Part shown: positions 24,307-33,460 of the stretch, piece after piece
How positions within the stretch are numbered: the stretch's first letter is position 1
Layout: the number at the start of each line of letters is the position of its first letter
DNA from: Reyranella aquatilis
Lineage (GTDB): Bacteria; Pseudomonadota; Alphaproteobacteria; Reyranellales; Reyranellaceae
Reading direction: 5' to 3'
Length of the DNA: 64,000 bases
Assembly (NCBI RefSeq): GCF_020880995.1
Contig: NZ_JAJISD010000008.1
Coordinates: 233,514 to 297,513 of the forward strand
The notes under the pieces: generated by a model
Database searches by the model: none
Seen by the model: only the letters and a program-made list of their open reading frames with translations
What the model was told of the DNA's origin: nothing
Translations under genes and position numbers: made by a program

Positions 24307-25482
24307 ATGCTGAACGGCATCCACGGTCACCAGGACATCGAGCGCGTCGTCTATGGCCGGCCGGCGGGCGCGGAGCTGCGGGCCGAGGCCGAGCGGCTGG
24401 GCGCGAAGCGCGTTTTCATCACGACCTCGAAGTCGGTGGCGCAGAGCGCGTTGCTCGCGTCCGTGGTCGACGGTCTGGGTGAACTGCACGCGGGCACCTA
24501 TGCCGGCATCACGGCACACTCGCCGCGGCCCTGCGTGGTCGAGGGTGCCGCGATGGCGCGCGCGGCTGGCGCCGACCTGATCGTGGCGGTGGGCGGCGGG
24601 TCGGTGATCGACGCCACCAAGACGATCCTGATCGCGCTCTGGCAGAACGTGCAGGCGGTCGACGACCTTGATGCCTATCGCGCGGGCAAGCCGAGGGAGG
24701 GCGCTGCGCCACCCTCCGAAGCGATCCGGCCGCCGGTCGATGCGATCCGCATGATTGCCGTGCCGACAACGCTGTCGGCCGCCGAATTCAATGCCTTCGC
24801 CGGCATCTCCGATCCGCGCAAGGGCATCAAGGAGAGCTTCGGTCATCGTCTGATCGTGCCCCGGGTCATCGTGCTCGATCCCGCGGCAACCCTGGCGACG
24901 CCGATGGACCTCATGCTCTCGACGGGGCTGAAGGCCGTCGACCATGCAGTCGAGCGGCTATGCTCGCAGCAGGCCCATCCGTTCGTGCTGGGCACCGCCA
25001 CCGAGGCGCTCAAGCTGCTCGCCCGTGCGCTGCCGGCGCACAAGGCGAACCCGGACGACATGGCGACGCGGCTCGACCTGCAGTTCGGCATGTGGCTGTC
25101 GATCGGTGCCGGTACTTCGGGCGTCGGCGTGGGGGCGAGTCACGGCATCGGCCACGTGCTAGGCGCCGCCTGCCACGTGCCACACGGCCATACATCCTGC
25201 GTGATGCTGCCGTCGGTCCTGCGCTGGAACCTGCCGGCGAATGCCGAGCGGCAGAAGCGAGTAGGCGAGGCGTTCGGCCAACCGGGCGCGGCGGCGGGCG
25301 ACCTGGTCGAGGGTCTGGTGAAGTCGCTTGGGCTGCCGGGGCGTCTTTCGGAAGTCGGCGTCGGACGGGACCGCTTTCGCGAGATCGCCGAGAAGTCGAT
25401 GCACGACCGAGCGGTGCTGAACAACCCCCGGCCCATCAAGGGGCCGGAGCAGGTCATGGAGATCCTCGAACTCGCGGCTTGA
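24307..25482 (+). CDS. iron-containing alcohol dehydrogenase, maleylacetate reductase-like
   Basis: A 391-residue group III metal-dependent dehydrogenase. The nucleotide loop is VGGGSVIDATKTI; the metal-site region contains TGLKAVDHAVE (first His) and SHGIGHVLGAACHVPHGHTS (further His). This pattern and the length match maleylacetate reductases, which reduce maleylacetate to 3-oxoadipate with NAD(P)H. The dienelactone hydrolase upstream supports that. ATG 24307 is preferred over the ATG at 24286 because of the purine-rich GAGGAGAGGGAG before it. An alternative is a general alcohol or phosphonopyruvate-type dehydrogenase. Confidence 0.82.
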   Translation: MLNGIHGHQDIERVVYGRPAGAELRAEAERLGAKRVFITTSKSVAQSALLASVVDGLGELHAGTYAGITAHSPRPCVVEGAAMARAAGADLIVAVGGGSVIDATKTILIALWQNVQAVDDLDAYRAGKPREGAAPPSEAIRPPVDAIRMIAVPTTLSAAEFNAFAGISDPRKGIKESFGHRLIVPRVIVLDPAATLATPMDLMLSTGLKAVDHAVERLCSQQAHPFVLGTATEALKLLARALPAHKANPDDMATRLDLQFGMWLSIGAGTSGVGVGASHGIGHVLGAACHVPHGHTSCVMLPSVLRWNLPANAERQKRVGEAFGQPGAAAGDLVEGLVKSLGLPGRLSEVGVGRDRFREIAEKSMHDRAVLNNPRPIKGPEQVMEILELAA

Positions 25483-25584
25483 AGCGACATGACCCCATGA
25501 ATTCTTCTCGTGAGCCCGCAGGCTACCGAGAGGCTAAAGCCACACGATCTAAAGGGGGCAAACGCTTCAAGTCACGGTGAAACC

Positions 25585-26439
25585 ATGATCGACGTCCGAA
25601 CTGCCGAATCCGCCATTGCGAGGCCGCCGCTGGCCGCCTGGGTCGATGCGCCGGTGAACTATCTGGCCGATCTCAGCATCAAGCCGGTCACCTACAACCC
25701 ACCTCATGGCACCGGGCTGCCGCGCCGCGAGGGCAACTATCGCGACTTCACGATGCGCATCCACGATGCCCGCCCGATTGCGCGCGACCTGTCGCTCGAC
25801 CGCCAGGCTTTCAAGCTGGTTCATCATGAAACCGAGGTACGCGACTTCTACGACGAACAGGAAGTGCGAACGAGGTACCACGCGGAGGTCGAGGCGCTGA
25901 TCAAGCGCGAGACCGGTGCGTCGAAAGTCGTGGTGTTCGACCATACGGTGCGCACGGCCGATCGTGCGGTCGAACGCGGCCTCCGTACGCCGGTGCGTAG
26001 CGTCCATTGCGACTATACGGAGAAGTCGGGCCCGCAGCGCGTGCGCGATCTGCTGCCCGCGGAAGAAGCGGAACGCCGACTCGCCAAGCGCTTCGCCGAG
26101 TACAATGTCTGGCGCAGCATCGCCCCGGAGCCTGTCGAGATGACGCCGCTGGGCCTCGTCGATTCCGAGAGCCTTGCGCCGCGCGATCTCGCCATTTGCG
26201 ATATCGTGTATGCGGATCGCACCGGCGAAATCTACCAGGGCGTCTACAACGCCGATCATCGCTGGTTCTACTTCCCGAAGATGACGCGGGAAGAGGCGAT
26301 CATGATCAAGTGCTACGATTCGTTGAAGGACGGCCGCGCCCGCTTCTCGCTGCATTCCGCCTTCGACGATCCAAACACGCCGACCAACCCGAAGCCGCGG
26401 CAAAGCATCGAGGCGCGCGCGTTCGCGTTTTTCGACTAG
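25585..26439 (+). CDS. CmcJ/AsaB-like oxidoreductase
   Basis: A 284-residue protein of the CmcJ/NvfI/AsaB family (putative Fe(II)/2-oxoglutarate-type oxygenases or hydroxylases first noted in cephamycin and fungal gene clusters). Typical features: FDHTVRTA, the His/Asp-bearing VHCDYTEKSGPQRV, and YNADHRWFYFPKMTREEA followed by KCYDS and the terminal SLHSAFDDP. The reaction here is unknown. The last codons lie in a 62-base exact tandem duplication that repeats beyond the stop. ATG 25585 is chosen on family length. Confidence 0.8.
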   Translation: MIDVRTAESAIARPPLAAWVDAPVNYLADLSIKPVTYNPPHGTGLPRREGNYRDFTMRIHDARPIARDLSLDRQAFKLVHHETEVRDFYDEQEVRTRYHAEVEALIKRETGASKVVVFDHTVRTADRAVERGLRTPVRSVHCDYTEKSGPQRVRDLLPAEEAERRLAKRFAEYNVWRSIAPEPVEMTPLGLVDSESLAPRDLAICDIVYADRTGEIYQGVYNADHRWFYFPKMTREEAIMIKCYDSLKDGRARFSLHSAFDDPNTPTNPKPRQSIEARAFAFFD

Positions 26440-26520
26440 GCGCTTTCACACGCGCCGGGCGGCAAAGCATCGAGGCGCGCGCGTTCGCGTTTTTCGACTA
26501 GGCGCTTTCACACGCGCCGG
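26398..26520. repeat. 62-bp direct tandem duplication
   Basis: Two adjacent copies with period 62: 26398-26459 and 26460-26520, identical except at the last base. Each starts CGGCAAAGCATCGAGG and ends CACACGCGCCGG. The first copy holds the last 13 codons and stop of the CmcJ-like gene; the second repeats that tail outside the frame. This looks like a recent slippage or unequal-crossover duplication that left the protein intact. Confidence 0.95.
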
Positions 26521-26560
26521 CGGGCGGCAGCGTCTTCTGAGGCGCGAGAGCCCGCACGCT

Positions 26561-27295
26561 TCAAATTGCGCACCTCTCGCTCGCGGCGATCGTCTCCAAG
26601 TGCTCCACCAGCTCCTCGGGATTGCTGAAGAACGGCGAGTGGCCGGATTCCAGCCTCAGAACCTTGCAGGGGGTCGCTTTCACCATCGTTCGCTGCAGGG
26701 CAATGCGGATGGCATTGTCGTGGATGCACTCGATATACCAGCGCGGCACCGAACCGAAGCGTTCCTCGGTCAGCGTCACCGGCGTCGTCGAGATGGCCAG
26801 CGGCTGCGGCCGCAGCCGCTCCATCGCCTTATAGCGGTCCTCGGGCGAGACGTCGGCGTAGAACAGGCTCGGCAGCTTGTCGCGCGCGAAGGTGTAGGTC
26901 TTGCCATCGGGGCTGACCTGGCGTGAAAGACGGAACAGCGCGTCGGGTTCGAGGGCGGTCATGTCCTTCCCGCTCTTGCCCGAGGTTGGCAGCAGTGCGC
27001 AGAGATAGACCAGCGCCTTCAGTTTCCGGCGCCGGGCCTCGGCGAGCTGGCTGATCGTGATGCCGCCCAGCGAGTGGCCGACCAGGATGACCTGGTCCTC
27101 CATCTTGTCGAGCAGGCGCGCGAGTTTTTCGACATTGTCGGCGAGCGTCACGTTGGCGGGTGGCGTATGGTCGTTGCCCAGGCCTGGCAGATCCGGCGCG
27201 CAAACCTTGTGCCCGGCCGCTTCCAGCAGCGGCACGACCTTCTCCCAGCACCAGCCGCCGGTGCAGGCGCCATGGACCAGCAGGAACGTCGCCAC
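26561..27295 (-). CDS. alpha/beta-fold hydrolase (esterase)
   Basis: A 244-residue alpha/beta hydrolase with oxyanion loop LLVHGACTGGWCWEKV, nucleophile Ser in LVGHSLGGI, and a C-terminal His in LESGHSPFFS. It resembles plant methyl-ester esterases and bacterial EstC-type enzymes acting on small esters. The start is GTG 27295, two bases after the stop of the SDR gene upstream, so the genes are coupled. The end lies 40 bases from the tandem duplication. The substrate is unknown. Confidence 0.85.
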   Translation of the reverse strand: MATFLLVHGACTGGWCWEKVVPLLEAAGHKVCAPDLPGLGNDHTPPANVTLADNVEKLARLLDKMEDQVILVGHSLGGITISQLAEARRRKLKALVYLCALLPTSGKSGKDMTALEPDALFRLSRQVSPDGKTYTFARDKLPSLFYADVSPEDRYKAMERLRPQPLAISTTPVTLTEERFGSVPRWYIECIHDNAIRIALQRTMVKATPCKVLRLESGHSPFFSNPEELVEHLETIAASERCAI

Positions 27296-27297
27296 GC

Positions 27298-28152
27298 TCA
27301 GGCCTTCCCGACGACGGTGCGCGCGCCGGGCGCAGGCACGAAGAAGTCGGGCATCAGCCTGGTGCCGGGCGAGACGGCATACTTGTCGAAGTCGGTGACG
27401 CCCTCGGCCGCCAGCACCTCGTCGTCGATGAAGAAGTTGCCGGTGCAGTCGCGCGCCGGGCGGCTGAAGATCGCGTGCGCGGCGTCGGCCATGATCTCGG
27501 GCTTGCGGCACTGCTTCATGCCCTCGTCGCCGCCCAGGATGTTCTGAATGGCCGAGGTGGCGATGGCGGTGCGCGGCCACAGACAGTTGAAAGCCAGTCC
27601 CTTGTCCCTGAATTCGGCGGCCATCGACCAGGCGAACACCGACATGCCGTACTTTGCGAGCGTGTAGGCCGGGTGGTTGGCGAACCACTTCACGTCGAAA
27701 TCGAGCGGCGGCGACAGGTTCAGGACGTGCGGGTTGGCAGCCTTCATCAGGTGCGGGATGCACTTCTGCGAGACCATGAAGGTGCCGCGCGCGTTGATCT
27801 GATGCATCAGGTCGTAGCGCTTCATCGGCGTGGCCAGCGTGCCGGTCAGGCTGATGGCGCTGGCATTGTTCACCAGGATGTCGATGCCCCCGAACTTCGC
27901 GACGGTCTCGGCCACCGCCTTGTCGACGCTCTGCTCGTCGCGGATGTCGCAGGCGAGCGGCAACGCCTTGCCGCCGGCCTTCTCGATCTCCTCGGCCGCG
28001 GTAAAGATCGTGCCCGGCAGGCGCGGGTCGGGCGTCACCGTCTTCGCGGCGATGGCGATGTTGGCACCGTCGCGCGCGGCGCGAAGTGCGATGGCCAGTC
28101 CGATCCCGCGGCTCGCGCCGGTCACGAACAGGGTTTTGCTAGCCAAGCTCAT
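27298..28152 (-). CDS. SDR oxidoreductase, HSDL2-like
   Basis: A 284-residue short-chain dehydrogenase. VTGASRGIGLAIA binds NAD(P); NNASA, the catalytic HPAYTLAKYGMS (Tyr and Lys) and LWPRTAIAT are characteristic of the hydroxysteroid dehydrogenase-like 2 branch, thought to act on fatty acyl or sterol derivatives. Unlike HSDL2 of animals it lacks an SCP2 tail. It is cotranscribed with the esterase (2-base gap) and divergent from the amidase gene. Confidence 0.85.
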   Translation of the reverse strand: MSLASKTLFVTGASRGIGLAIALRAARDGANIAIAAKTVTPDPRLPGTIFTAAEEIEKAGGKALPLACDIRDEQSVDKAVAETVAKFGGIDILVNNASAISLTGTLATPMKRYDLMHQINARGTFMVSQKCIPHLMKAANPHVLNLSPPLDFDVKWFANHPAYTLAKYGMSVFAWSMAAEFRDKGLAFNCLWPRTAIATSAIQNILGGDEGMKQCRKPEIMADAAHAIFSRPARDCTGNFFIDDEVLAAEGVTDFDKYAVSPGTRLMPDFFVPAPGARTVVGKA

Positions 28153-28233
28153 GGCGTCCCCAAGAATTCCTCGGGCTCTATAGCCGGGGCAAGGGAGCGC
28201 CCGCTAGTCTCGGCTCACTCAGGGGAGGCATGC

Positions 28234-29691
28234 ATGAATCCGTGCTTTGAAACGGCCACGCGTCTAGCGCGCGCCATACGAAACGGGCGGCTGAGTTCCG
28301 TCGAGGCAACGCGATCGCATCTCGAGCGGATCGCCCGCGAGAACCCGGCTTTGAATGCCCTGGTCGTCGTCGACCGGGACGGTGCCCTGAAGGCTGCCCG
28401 GGCCGCGGATCGTGCTCTCGCGGCGCGGAAATCGGACGGCATGAAGCCATTGGGGCCGCTGCACGGGGTTCCCATCACCATCAAGGAGGCGTTCGACGTG
28501 GCGGGTCTGCGAACCACGTCCAGCCACCCGCCGCTCGCGGACAATGTCGCCACGCAGGACGCGACTCTGGTGGCCCGTCTCCGGGCCGCCGGAGCGGTCA
28601 TCCTCGGCAAGACGAACGTGCCCGAACTTTGCGCAGACTTTCAGACCGACAGCCCGATCTTCGGCACCACGAAGAACGCCTGGGACGAACGCCGGACGGC
28701 GGGCGGCTCGACCGGCGGTGGGGGCGTCGCGGTGGCGGCACGCCTGTCGCCGTTGGAACTGGGCAGCGACATCGGCGGCTCGGTGCGCAACCCGGCCCAC
28801 TACAACGGCATCTTCTCGCTGAAGCCCACGGAATGGCGCGTGCCTGGCCATGGCCATGTCCCCGACCTGCCGGGCGCGACGCGCAGCACCCGCTACATGG
28901 GCACGTTCGGACCGCTGGCGCGCTCGGTGGACGACCTCGACATCGCGCTGCGGGTCATCGCAGGGCCGGACGGCTACGAGGCTGAGGCGGGGCCCGTACC
29001 GCTCGGTCCGACGCCCAGGCTCTCGGCCAGGGGCCTGCGCATCGCCGTCCTGGCCAGCAACCCGCTGGTGCCGGTGTCGGCTGACACGGCGGCGGTGGTG
29101 GAGGCGACCGCAAAGCGGCTGTCGAAGGCGGGCGCCCGGGTGAAGCCGGCCGCACCCGATGGGTTGGACTGGCAGCAGGGGTGGGACGACTGGGCGGACC
29201 TGTTCCAGTACATGATCCTGAGTGCCCAGCCCCTCGCCGAGCGCGAGCGGCACTTCCGCAAGAGCCATTCAACCGATCCGACGGCGCGTTCGGTCGCGCG
29301 TGCGGCGCATCTGAACATGGCCCAGTTCTTCGCCGTCCTCGACCGGCGCGATCGGCTGGCCCGCCAGTGCGAGACCTTCCTCGACGACTACGACGCCTGG
29401 CTGATGCCGGTGATGCCGGATGCGGCTTTCATCCGTCAGTCGCAGAAGCGGCCGCTTACGATCGACGGCGTCGACCATCCGTATTTCTTCGCCGGCACTG
29501 CCTACAACTTCCTGGCCAACCTGACGGGCCAGCCCTCGATCGTGCTGCCCTGCGGCTTCTCGAAGGAGGGAATGCCGATCGGCCTGCAGCTCACCGGCAG
29601 GCGCTGGGGCGAGGCGAAACTGCTGGGCGTCGCGAAGGTGCTGGAGACGCTTCTGCCGCCCTGCCCGGTGCCGCCTGCCTATGCGTCGTAG
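28234..29691 (+). CDS. amidase signature family hydrolase
   Basis: A 485-residue amidase. The Ser-cisSer-Lys triad is complete: K84 in TIKEAFDVAG, S159 in AGGSTGG and nucleophile S183 in IGGSVRNPA, with the family's 24-residue spacing between the serines. It cleaves an amide to acid and ammonia; the substrate is unknown. AGGGGAGG (28221-28228) precedes ATG 28234. An ATG at 28230 is out of frame. No GatB/GatC-like neighbour, so a tRNA amidotransferase role is unlikely. Confidence 0.88.
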   Translation: MNPCFETATRLARAIRNGRLSSVEATRSHLERIARENPALNALVVVDRDGALKAARAADRALAARKSDGMKPLGPLHGVPITIKEAFDVAGLRTTSSHPPLADNVATQDATLVARLRAAGAVILGKTNVPELCADFQTDSPIFGTTKNAWDERRTAGGSTGGGGVAVAARLSPLELGSDIGGSVRNPAHYNGIFSLKPTEWRVPGHGHVPDLPGATRSTRYMGTFGPLARSVDDLDIALRVIAGPDGYEAEAGPVPLGPTPRLSARGLRIAVLASNPLVPVSADTAAVVEATAKRLSKAGARVKPAAPDGLDWQQGWDDWADLFQYMILSAQPLAERERHFRKSHSTDPTARSVARAAHLNMAQFFAVLDRRDRLARQCETFLDDYDAWLMPVMPDAAFIRQSQKRPLTIDGVDHPYFFAGTAYNFLANLTGQPSIVLPCGFSKEGMPIGLQLTGRRWGEAKLLGVAKVLETLLPPCPVPPAYAS

Positions 29692-29702
29692 TATCTCGGC
29701 GC

Positions 29703-29740
29703 CGTCCTGAACGCTCACATCGTTCGATGCGCTCAGGACG
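29703..29740. terminator. long palindrome between convergent genes
   Basis: Arms CGTCCTGA (29703-29710) and TCAGGACG (29733-29740) are perfect; the inside contains CATCG-TT-CGATG. It lies between the stops of the amidase and Bug receptor genes, so a bidirectional transcription stop is plausible. The CAGGA core also recalls REP-type elements. There is no long T-run. Confidence 0.5.
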
Positions 29741-29754
29741 ACGAAAGAGGCCGG

Positions 29755-30726
29755 TCAGTCCACCTTCACACCGGCCTTGTCGATAATCGGCTTCCATTTG
29801 GCGAACTCGGCCTTCTGGTAGGCTCCGAAGACGTCGGGCTTCATCTGCTCGGGCGTCGGGATGTCCTGGCCAAGGTCCTCGAGCTTGCGGCGAATGTCCG
29901 GGTCCTGAAGGGCCTTCACGGCGGCGGCGTTGATCTTGTCGATGATGTCCTTCGGCGTTCCCTTGGGCGCCCAGAGCCCATGCCAGATCGCGACCTCGAT
30001 ACCGGGGAAGCCGGCTTCGGCGGTGGTGGGGACGTCCGGCGCGGCCGCCGTGCGCTGCTTGGCCGTCACGGCATAGACCTTGAGCTTGCCGGCGCGGATG
30101 TGGGGCAGCGAGTTCGACGACTGGTCGATCATGATCTGGATCTGGTTTGCGATCAGGTCCTGCACGGCGGGGCCGGTGCCGCGATAGGGCACGAGCTGGT
30201 AGTTTGTGCCGGTGACCGCGAAGAAGGCCAGCGCGCCGATATGCGAGCCGGAGCCGAGGCCAGCGGTGCCGCCCGAGATCTTGTCGGCATTGGCCTTGAG
30301 GTAGGCGACCAGCTCCTTCAGATCCTTGGCCGGAATCTGGTTGGAGGTCACGACCAGCAGCGGATTGGAAGGCAGCAGGGCGATCGGCTCGAGGTCGTTG
30401 ATCAGGTCGTAGTTCAGGTTCTTGTAGATCGCGCCGTTCACGACGTTGGTGCCGAGATGGCCGATGCCGATCGTGTAGCCGTCGGGCGCGGAGCGGGCGA
30501 GCTTGCCCATGGCGATCGAGCCCGCCGCGCCGGTGACGTTGTCGATGACGATCTGCTGGCCGAGTTCCTTGCCCATGCGCTCGCCGAGGATGCGGGCCAT
30601 AACGTCGGTCGGGCCACCGGCCGCGAAGGGCACGATGAGATTGATCGGCTTGTTGGGATAGGCCTGGCCGAAGGCCGGACCGGTAGCGGCCACGGCAAGC
30701 AAGGCGAGAGCAACTCTACGCAGCAT
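29755..30726 (-). CDS. Bug/TctC-family periplasmic solute receptor
   Basis: A 323-residue receptor with a Sec signal (LRRVALALLAVAATGPAFGQ, cleavage after FGQA) and the ligand loop YPNKPINLIVPFAAGGPTDV. The conserved PDGYTIGIG and PYRGTGPAVQDL are present. GGGAGGA precedes ATG 30726. It sits 42 bases after atuF on the same strand, so it may be cotranscribed with the atu genes and bind a terpenoid or other organic acid. No TctA/B partners are nearby. Ligand inferred only. Confidence 0.88.
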   Translation of the reverse strand: MLRRVALALLAVAATGPAFGQAYPNKPINLIVPFAAGGPTDVMARILGERMGKELGQQIVIDNVTGAAGSIAMGKLARSAPDGYTIGIGHLGTNVVNGAIYKNLNYDLINDLEPIALLPSNPLLVVTSNQIPAKDLKELVAYLKANADKISGGTAGLGSGSHIGALAFFAVTGTNYQLVPYRGTGPAVQDLIANQIQIMIDQSSNSLPHIRAGKLKVYAVTAKQRTAAAPDVPTTAEAGFPGIEVAIWHGLWAPKGTPKDIIDKINAAAVKALQDPDIRRKLEDLGQDIPTPEQMKPDVFGAYQKAEFAKWKPIIDKAGVKVD

Positions 30727-30768
30727 GGCAATTCCTCCCAAGGCTTCTTTGTTGGGAGGAGCCTAGCG

Positions 30769-32628
30769 TCAACTCCCGGCGGGCTCCATCGTCACCAGCA
30801 CGGTCCGGTTGGAAACCTGCTGCCCCTCCTGGACGGAGAGGGCGGCGATGCGGGCGTCGAGGGCGGCCTTGAGCTGGTGCTGGATCTTCATGGCCTCCAG
30901 AACGATCAGGGTCTGGCCGCGCACGACCGTGTCGCCGGGCGCGACCTTGATCGCGACGATGCGGCCGTCCATCGGCGCCCGCAGCTTGCCGTCGCTCCCG
31001 GCGGCGGCGGCCTCGGGCGGCGCGTAGGTGCGGTCGCTGAAGCGCACGGTCAGGGCGTCGAGATCGAGCACGATGTCGGCTCCGTCGATATGGAACGGGA
31101 CGTCGGGTGTTTCGGCCTCCCGGACCTGCAGAAGGCGCTGCGTTCCGCCGGCGGCCAGCCGGATCGGCGTCGGCTCGGGGTTGGAGTTGCGCCAGCCGCG
31201 CAGCGACGGCGGATACTTCCGGGCGGAGGCCTGCCAAAGAAGTTGGGCGGCGGCGTTCCAGTGGGCGTCGCTGATCGCGGGTGCCGGAAACCGGTGCTTG
31301 GCGAGAAAGCCCGTTGTGGCCTCGCCCGCCGCGAAGTCGGGATGCTCCAGCAGGCGGATCAGGAAATGCCGGTTGGTGGTCGGCCCCAGCACGACCGTCT
31401 CGGCGAGCGCACGGATCAGCCGCACCCGCGCTTCGTCGCGCGTGGCGCCGTGCGCGATCACCTTGGCGATCATCGGATCGTAATGGGGCGAGATGGCGAG
31501 CCCGTCCTTCATGCCATGATCGATGCGCACGCCGGTCCCGGTCGCCGGCCGCCACACGTCGATGCGGCCGGTCTGCGGCAGGAATCCGCCATAGGCGTCC
31601 TCGGCATAGAGCCGGACCTCGATCGCGTGGCCGTCGAACGTCACCTGATCCTGCGTGAGCGGCAACATTTCGCCGCGCGCGACGCGGAGTTGCCACTCGA
31701 CGAGGTCAAGGCTGGTGATGGCCTCGGTCACCGGATGCTCGACCTGCAGGCGGGTGTTCATTTCCAGGAAGTAGAAGGCACCATCGGCGCCCAGCAGGAA
31801 CTCGACCGTACCGGCGCCGCGATAGCCGATGGCCCGCGCGGCGGCGACGGCGGCTTCGCCCATGCGGGCGCGCAATCCCGGGTCGACGGCAGGCGAGGGC
31901 GCCTCCTCGATCACCTTCTGGTGGCGGCGCTGCACCGAGCAGTCGCGCTCGCCGAGATGGATGACGTTGCCGTGGGCATCGGCAAAGACCTGGATCTCGA
32001 CATGCCGCGCATCGACCACGGCTTTTTCGAGGATCAATTCGCCCGAGCCGAAGGCGCTCTCGGCCTCGGTCCGCGCCGTGCGGATCGCCTCCAGTAGGTC
32101 GCCGTCGCCCTCGACCAGCCGCATGCCGCGCCCACCGCCGCCGGCGGCAGCCTTGACCATGACGGGCAGGCCGATCTTGCGCGCCTCGGCTTCGAGATGG
32201 GCATCGCTCTGGTCGGGGCCCTGGTAGCCAGGCACGCAGGGCACGCCGGCGTCGATCATGCGGCGCTTGGCGGCCGCCTTGTTGCCCATCGCCGCGATCG
32301 CCGAGGGCGGTGGGCCGATGAAGACGATGCCGGCCTTGTCACAGGCCGCCGCGAAGGCCTCGTTCTCCGAGAGGAAGCCGTAGCCGGGATGGACCGCGTC
32401 GGCGCCGCTCCTGCGGGCGGCGTCAAGGATGCGCTCGATACTGAGATAGCTCTCGCCGACGGGCGGTGGCCCGATGCGCACCGCCTCGTCGGCGAAAGCG
32501 ACGTGCGGCGCGTCCCTGTCGGCATCGGAATGGACCGCGACGGTGCGGTAGCCCATCGCCCTGGCCGTGCGCATCACGCGCCAGGCGATCTCGCCGCGAT
32601 TGGCGACCAGGACCTTGCTGAAGTTCAT
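30769..32628 (-). CDS. atuF: geranyl-CoA carboxylase-type biotin subunit
   Basis: A 619-residue biotin carboxylase/biotin carrier subunit. The N terminus KVLVANRGEIAWRV starts the biotin carboxylase; the ATP-grasp loop is AAGGGGRGMR, the catalytic part EMNTRLQVEHPVTE. The biotinyl lysine is about K581 in EAMKIQHQL. With AtuC it would carboxylate an acyl-CoA (geranyl-CoA, or 3-methylcrotonyl-CoA in a liu version). Assignment to atu rests on gene order: B-C-D-D-E-F as in Pseudomonas. ATG 32628 overlaps the TGA of atuE (TGATG); GTG 32631 is possible. Confidence 0.82.
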   Translation of the reverse strand: MNFSKVLVANRGEIAWRVMRTARAMGYRTVAVHSDADRDAPHVAFADEAVRIGPPPVGESYLSIERILDAARRSGADAVHPGYGFLSENEAFAAACDKAGIVFIGPPPSAIAAMGNKAAAKRRMIDAGVPCVPGYQGPDQSDAHLEAEARKIGLPVMVKAAAGGGGRGMRLVEGDGDLLEAIRTARTEAESAFGSGELILEKAVVDARHVEIQVFADAHGNVIHLGERDCSVQRRHQKVIEEAPSPAVDPGLRARMGEAAVAAARAIGYRGAGTVEFLLGADGAFYFLEMNTRLQVEHPVTEAITSLDLVEWQLRVARGEMLPLTQDQVTFDGHAIEVRLYAEDAYGGFLPQTGRIDVWRPATGTGVRIDHGMKDGLAISPHYDPMIAKVIAHGATRDEARVRLIRALAETVVLGPTTNRHFLIRLLEHPDFAAGEATTGFLAKHRFPAPAISDAHWNAAAQLLWQASARKYPPSLRGWRNSNPEPTPIRLAAGGTQRLLQVREAETPDVPFHIDGADIVLDLDALTVRFSDRTYAPPEAAAAGSDGKLRAPMDGRIVAIKVAPGDTVVRGQTLIVLEAMKIQHQLKAALDARIAALSVQEGQQVSNRTVLVTMEPAGS

Positions 32629-33446
32629 CACTCGACCGCCCAGCGTGGCGGACGCTTCTCTGCGAAGGCGCGCAGACCCTCGCCGGCTTCAGGGCCGCGG
32701 CGTGCCTCGGCGAACCTGTCGGCGGCGAAATCGAGCACGTCCGACAGGGGTTCGGTCCCGACCCTCATGACCACCTGCTTGGTCAGCGCATTGGCGATCG
32801 GTGCGCACTTGTCGATCTGCTTCAGCACTTCTTCGAGCTTGGCGTCGAGCGCGGCCGAGTCGGGTACCAGATAGTGGGCGATGCCCAGCCTCAGCGCTTC
32901 GGCGCCCTTGAAGCGCGCCGCCGTGAGCGCGAGGTGCCTCGTCTGCGGCACGCCGATGCGCACGGCGACGAAGGGCGCGATCTGGGCCGGCACGATGCCA
33001 ATGGCCGTCTCGCTCATGGCGAAGCCCGCGCCCTCGGTGCAGATGGCCACGTCGGAGACGCAGAGAATGCCGAAACCGCCCGCGATGGCGTAGCCCTCGA
33101 CCGCGGCCACGACGACCTGCGGCGTGTTGTTCATCATCTCCAGGAAGGCGCCGAACTGGCGGTTCCAGACCGCGATCGGATCCTTCTCGCCGGGCTTGGG
33201 CTTGTCGGTGAAGCTCTGTTCCATGTTCTTGAGGTCGGCGCCCGCACAGAAGGTGCCGCCGGCCCCGCGCAGGATCACGACCTTGATGTCGCGTCGGTCG
33301 CGCAGGATCGTGAACACCGACTTGAGTTCGCCGATCAGCGTCGGATTCAGCGCGTTCTTCACCTCGGGCCGGTTCAGCGTCACGTAGAGACGCGACCGCT
33401 CGCGACGGAGGATGAGGGCTTCGTACTTGTCGGCAAACTCGGCCAT
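32628..33446 (-). CDS. atuE: isohexenylglutaconyl-CoA hydratase-like crotonase
   Basis: A 272-residue crotonase. The oxyanion segment is FCAGADLKNM; AIAGGFGILCVSDVAI has glycine where hydratases usually carry the first catalytic Glu, while MSETAIGIVPAQI retains the second. That pattern occurs in LiuC/AtuE-type hydratases of branched glutaconyl-CoAs. In the atu pathway it hydrates the product of geranyl-CoA carboxylase. It lies 14 bases after an atuD gene and overlaps atuF. ATG 33446 begins exactly at the conserved N terminus. Confidence 0.8.
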   Translation of the reverse strand: MAEFADKYEALILRRERSRLYVTLNRPEVKNALNPTLIGELKSVFTILRDRRDIKVVILRGAGGTFCAGADLKNMEQSFTDKPKPGEKDPIAVWNRQFGAFLEMMNNTPQVVVAAVEGYAIAGGFGILCVSDVAICTEGAGFAMSETAIGIVPAQIAPFVAVRIGVPQTRHLALTAARFKGAEALRLGIAHYLVPDSAALDAKLEEVLKQIDKCAPIANALTKQVVMRVGTEPLSDVLDFAADRFAEARRGPEAGEGLRAFAEKRPPRWAVE

Positions 33447-33460
33447 GGAAACTCCGGCGC

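Noticed and set aside
26007..26501. Plus-strand frame ending QSIEARAFAFFD
   Set aside because: It ends in the same peptide as the CmcJ-like protein only because the second copy of the 62-bp repeat is read in a shifted frame.
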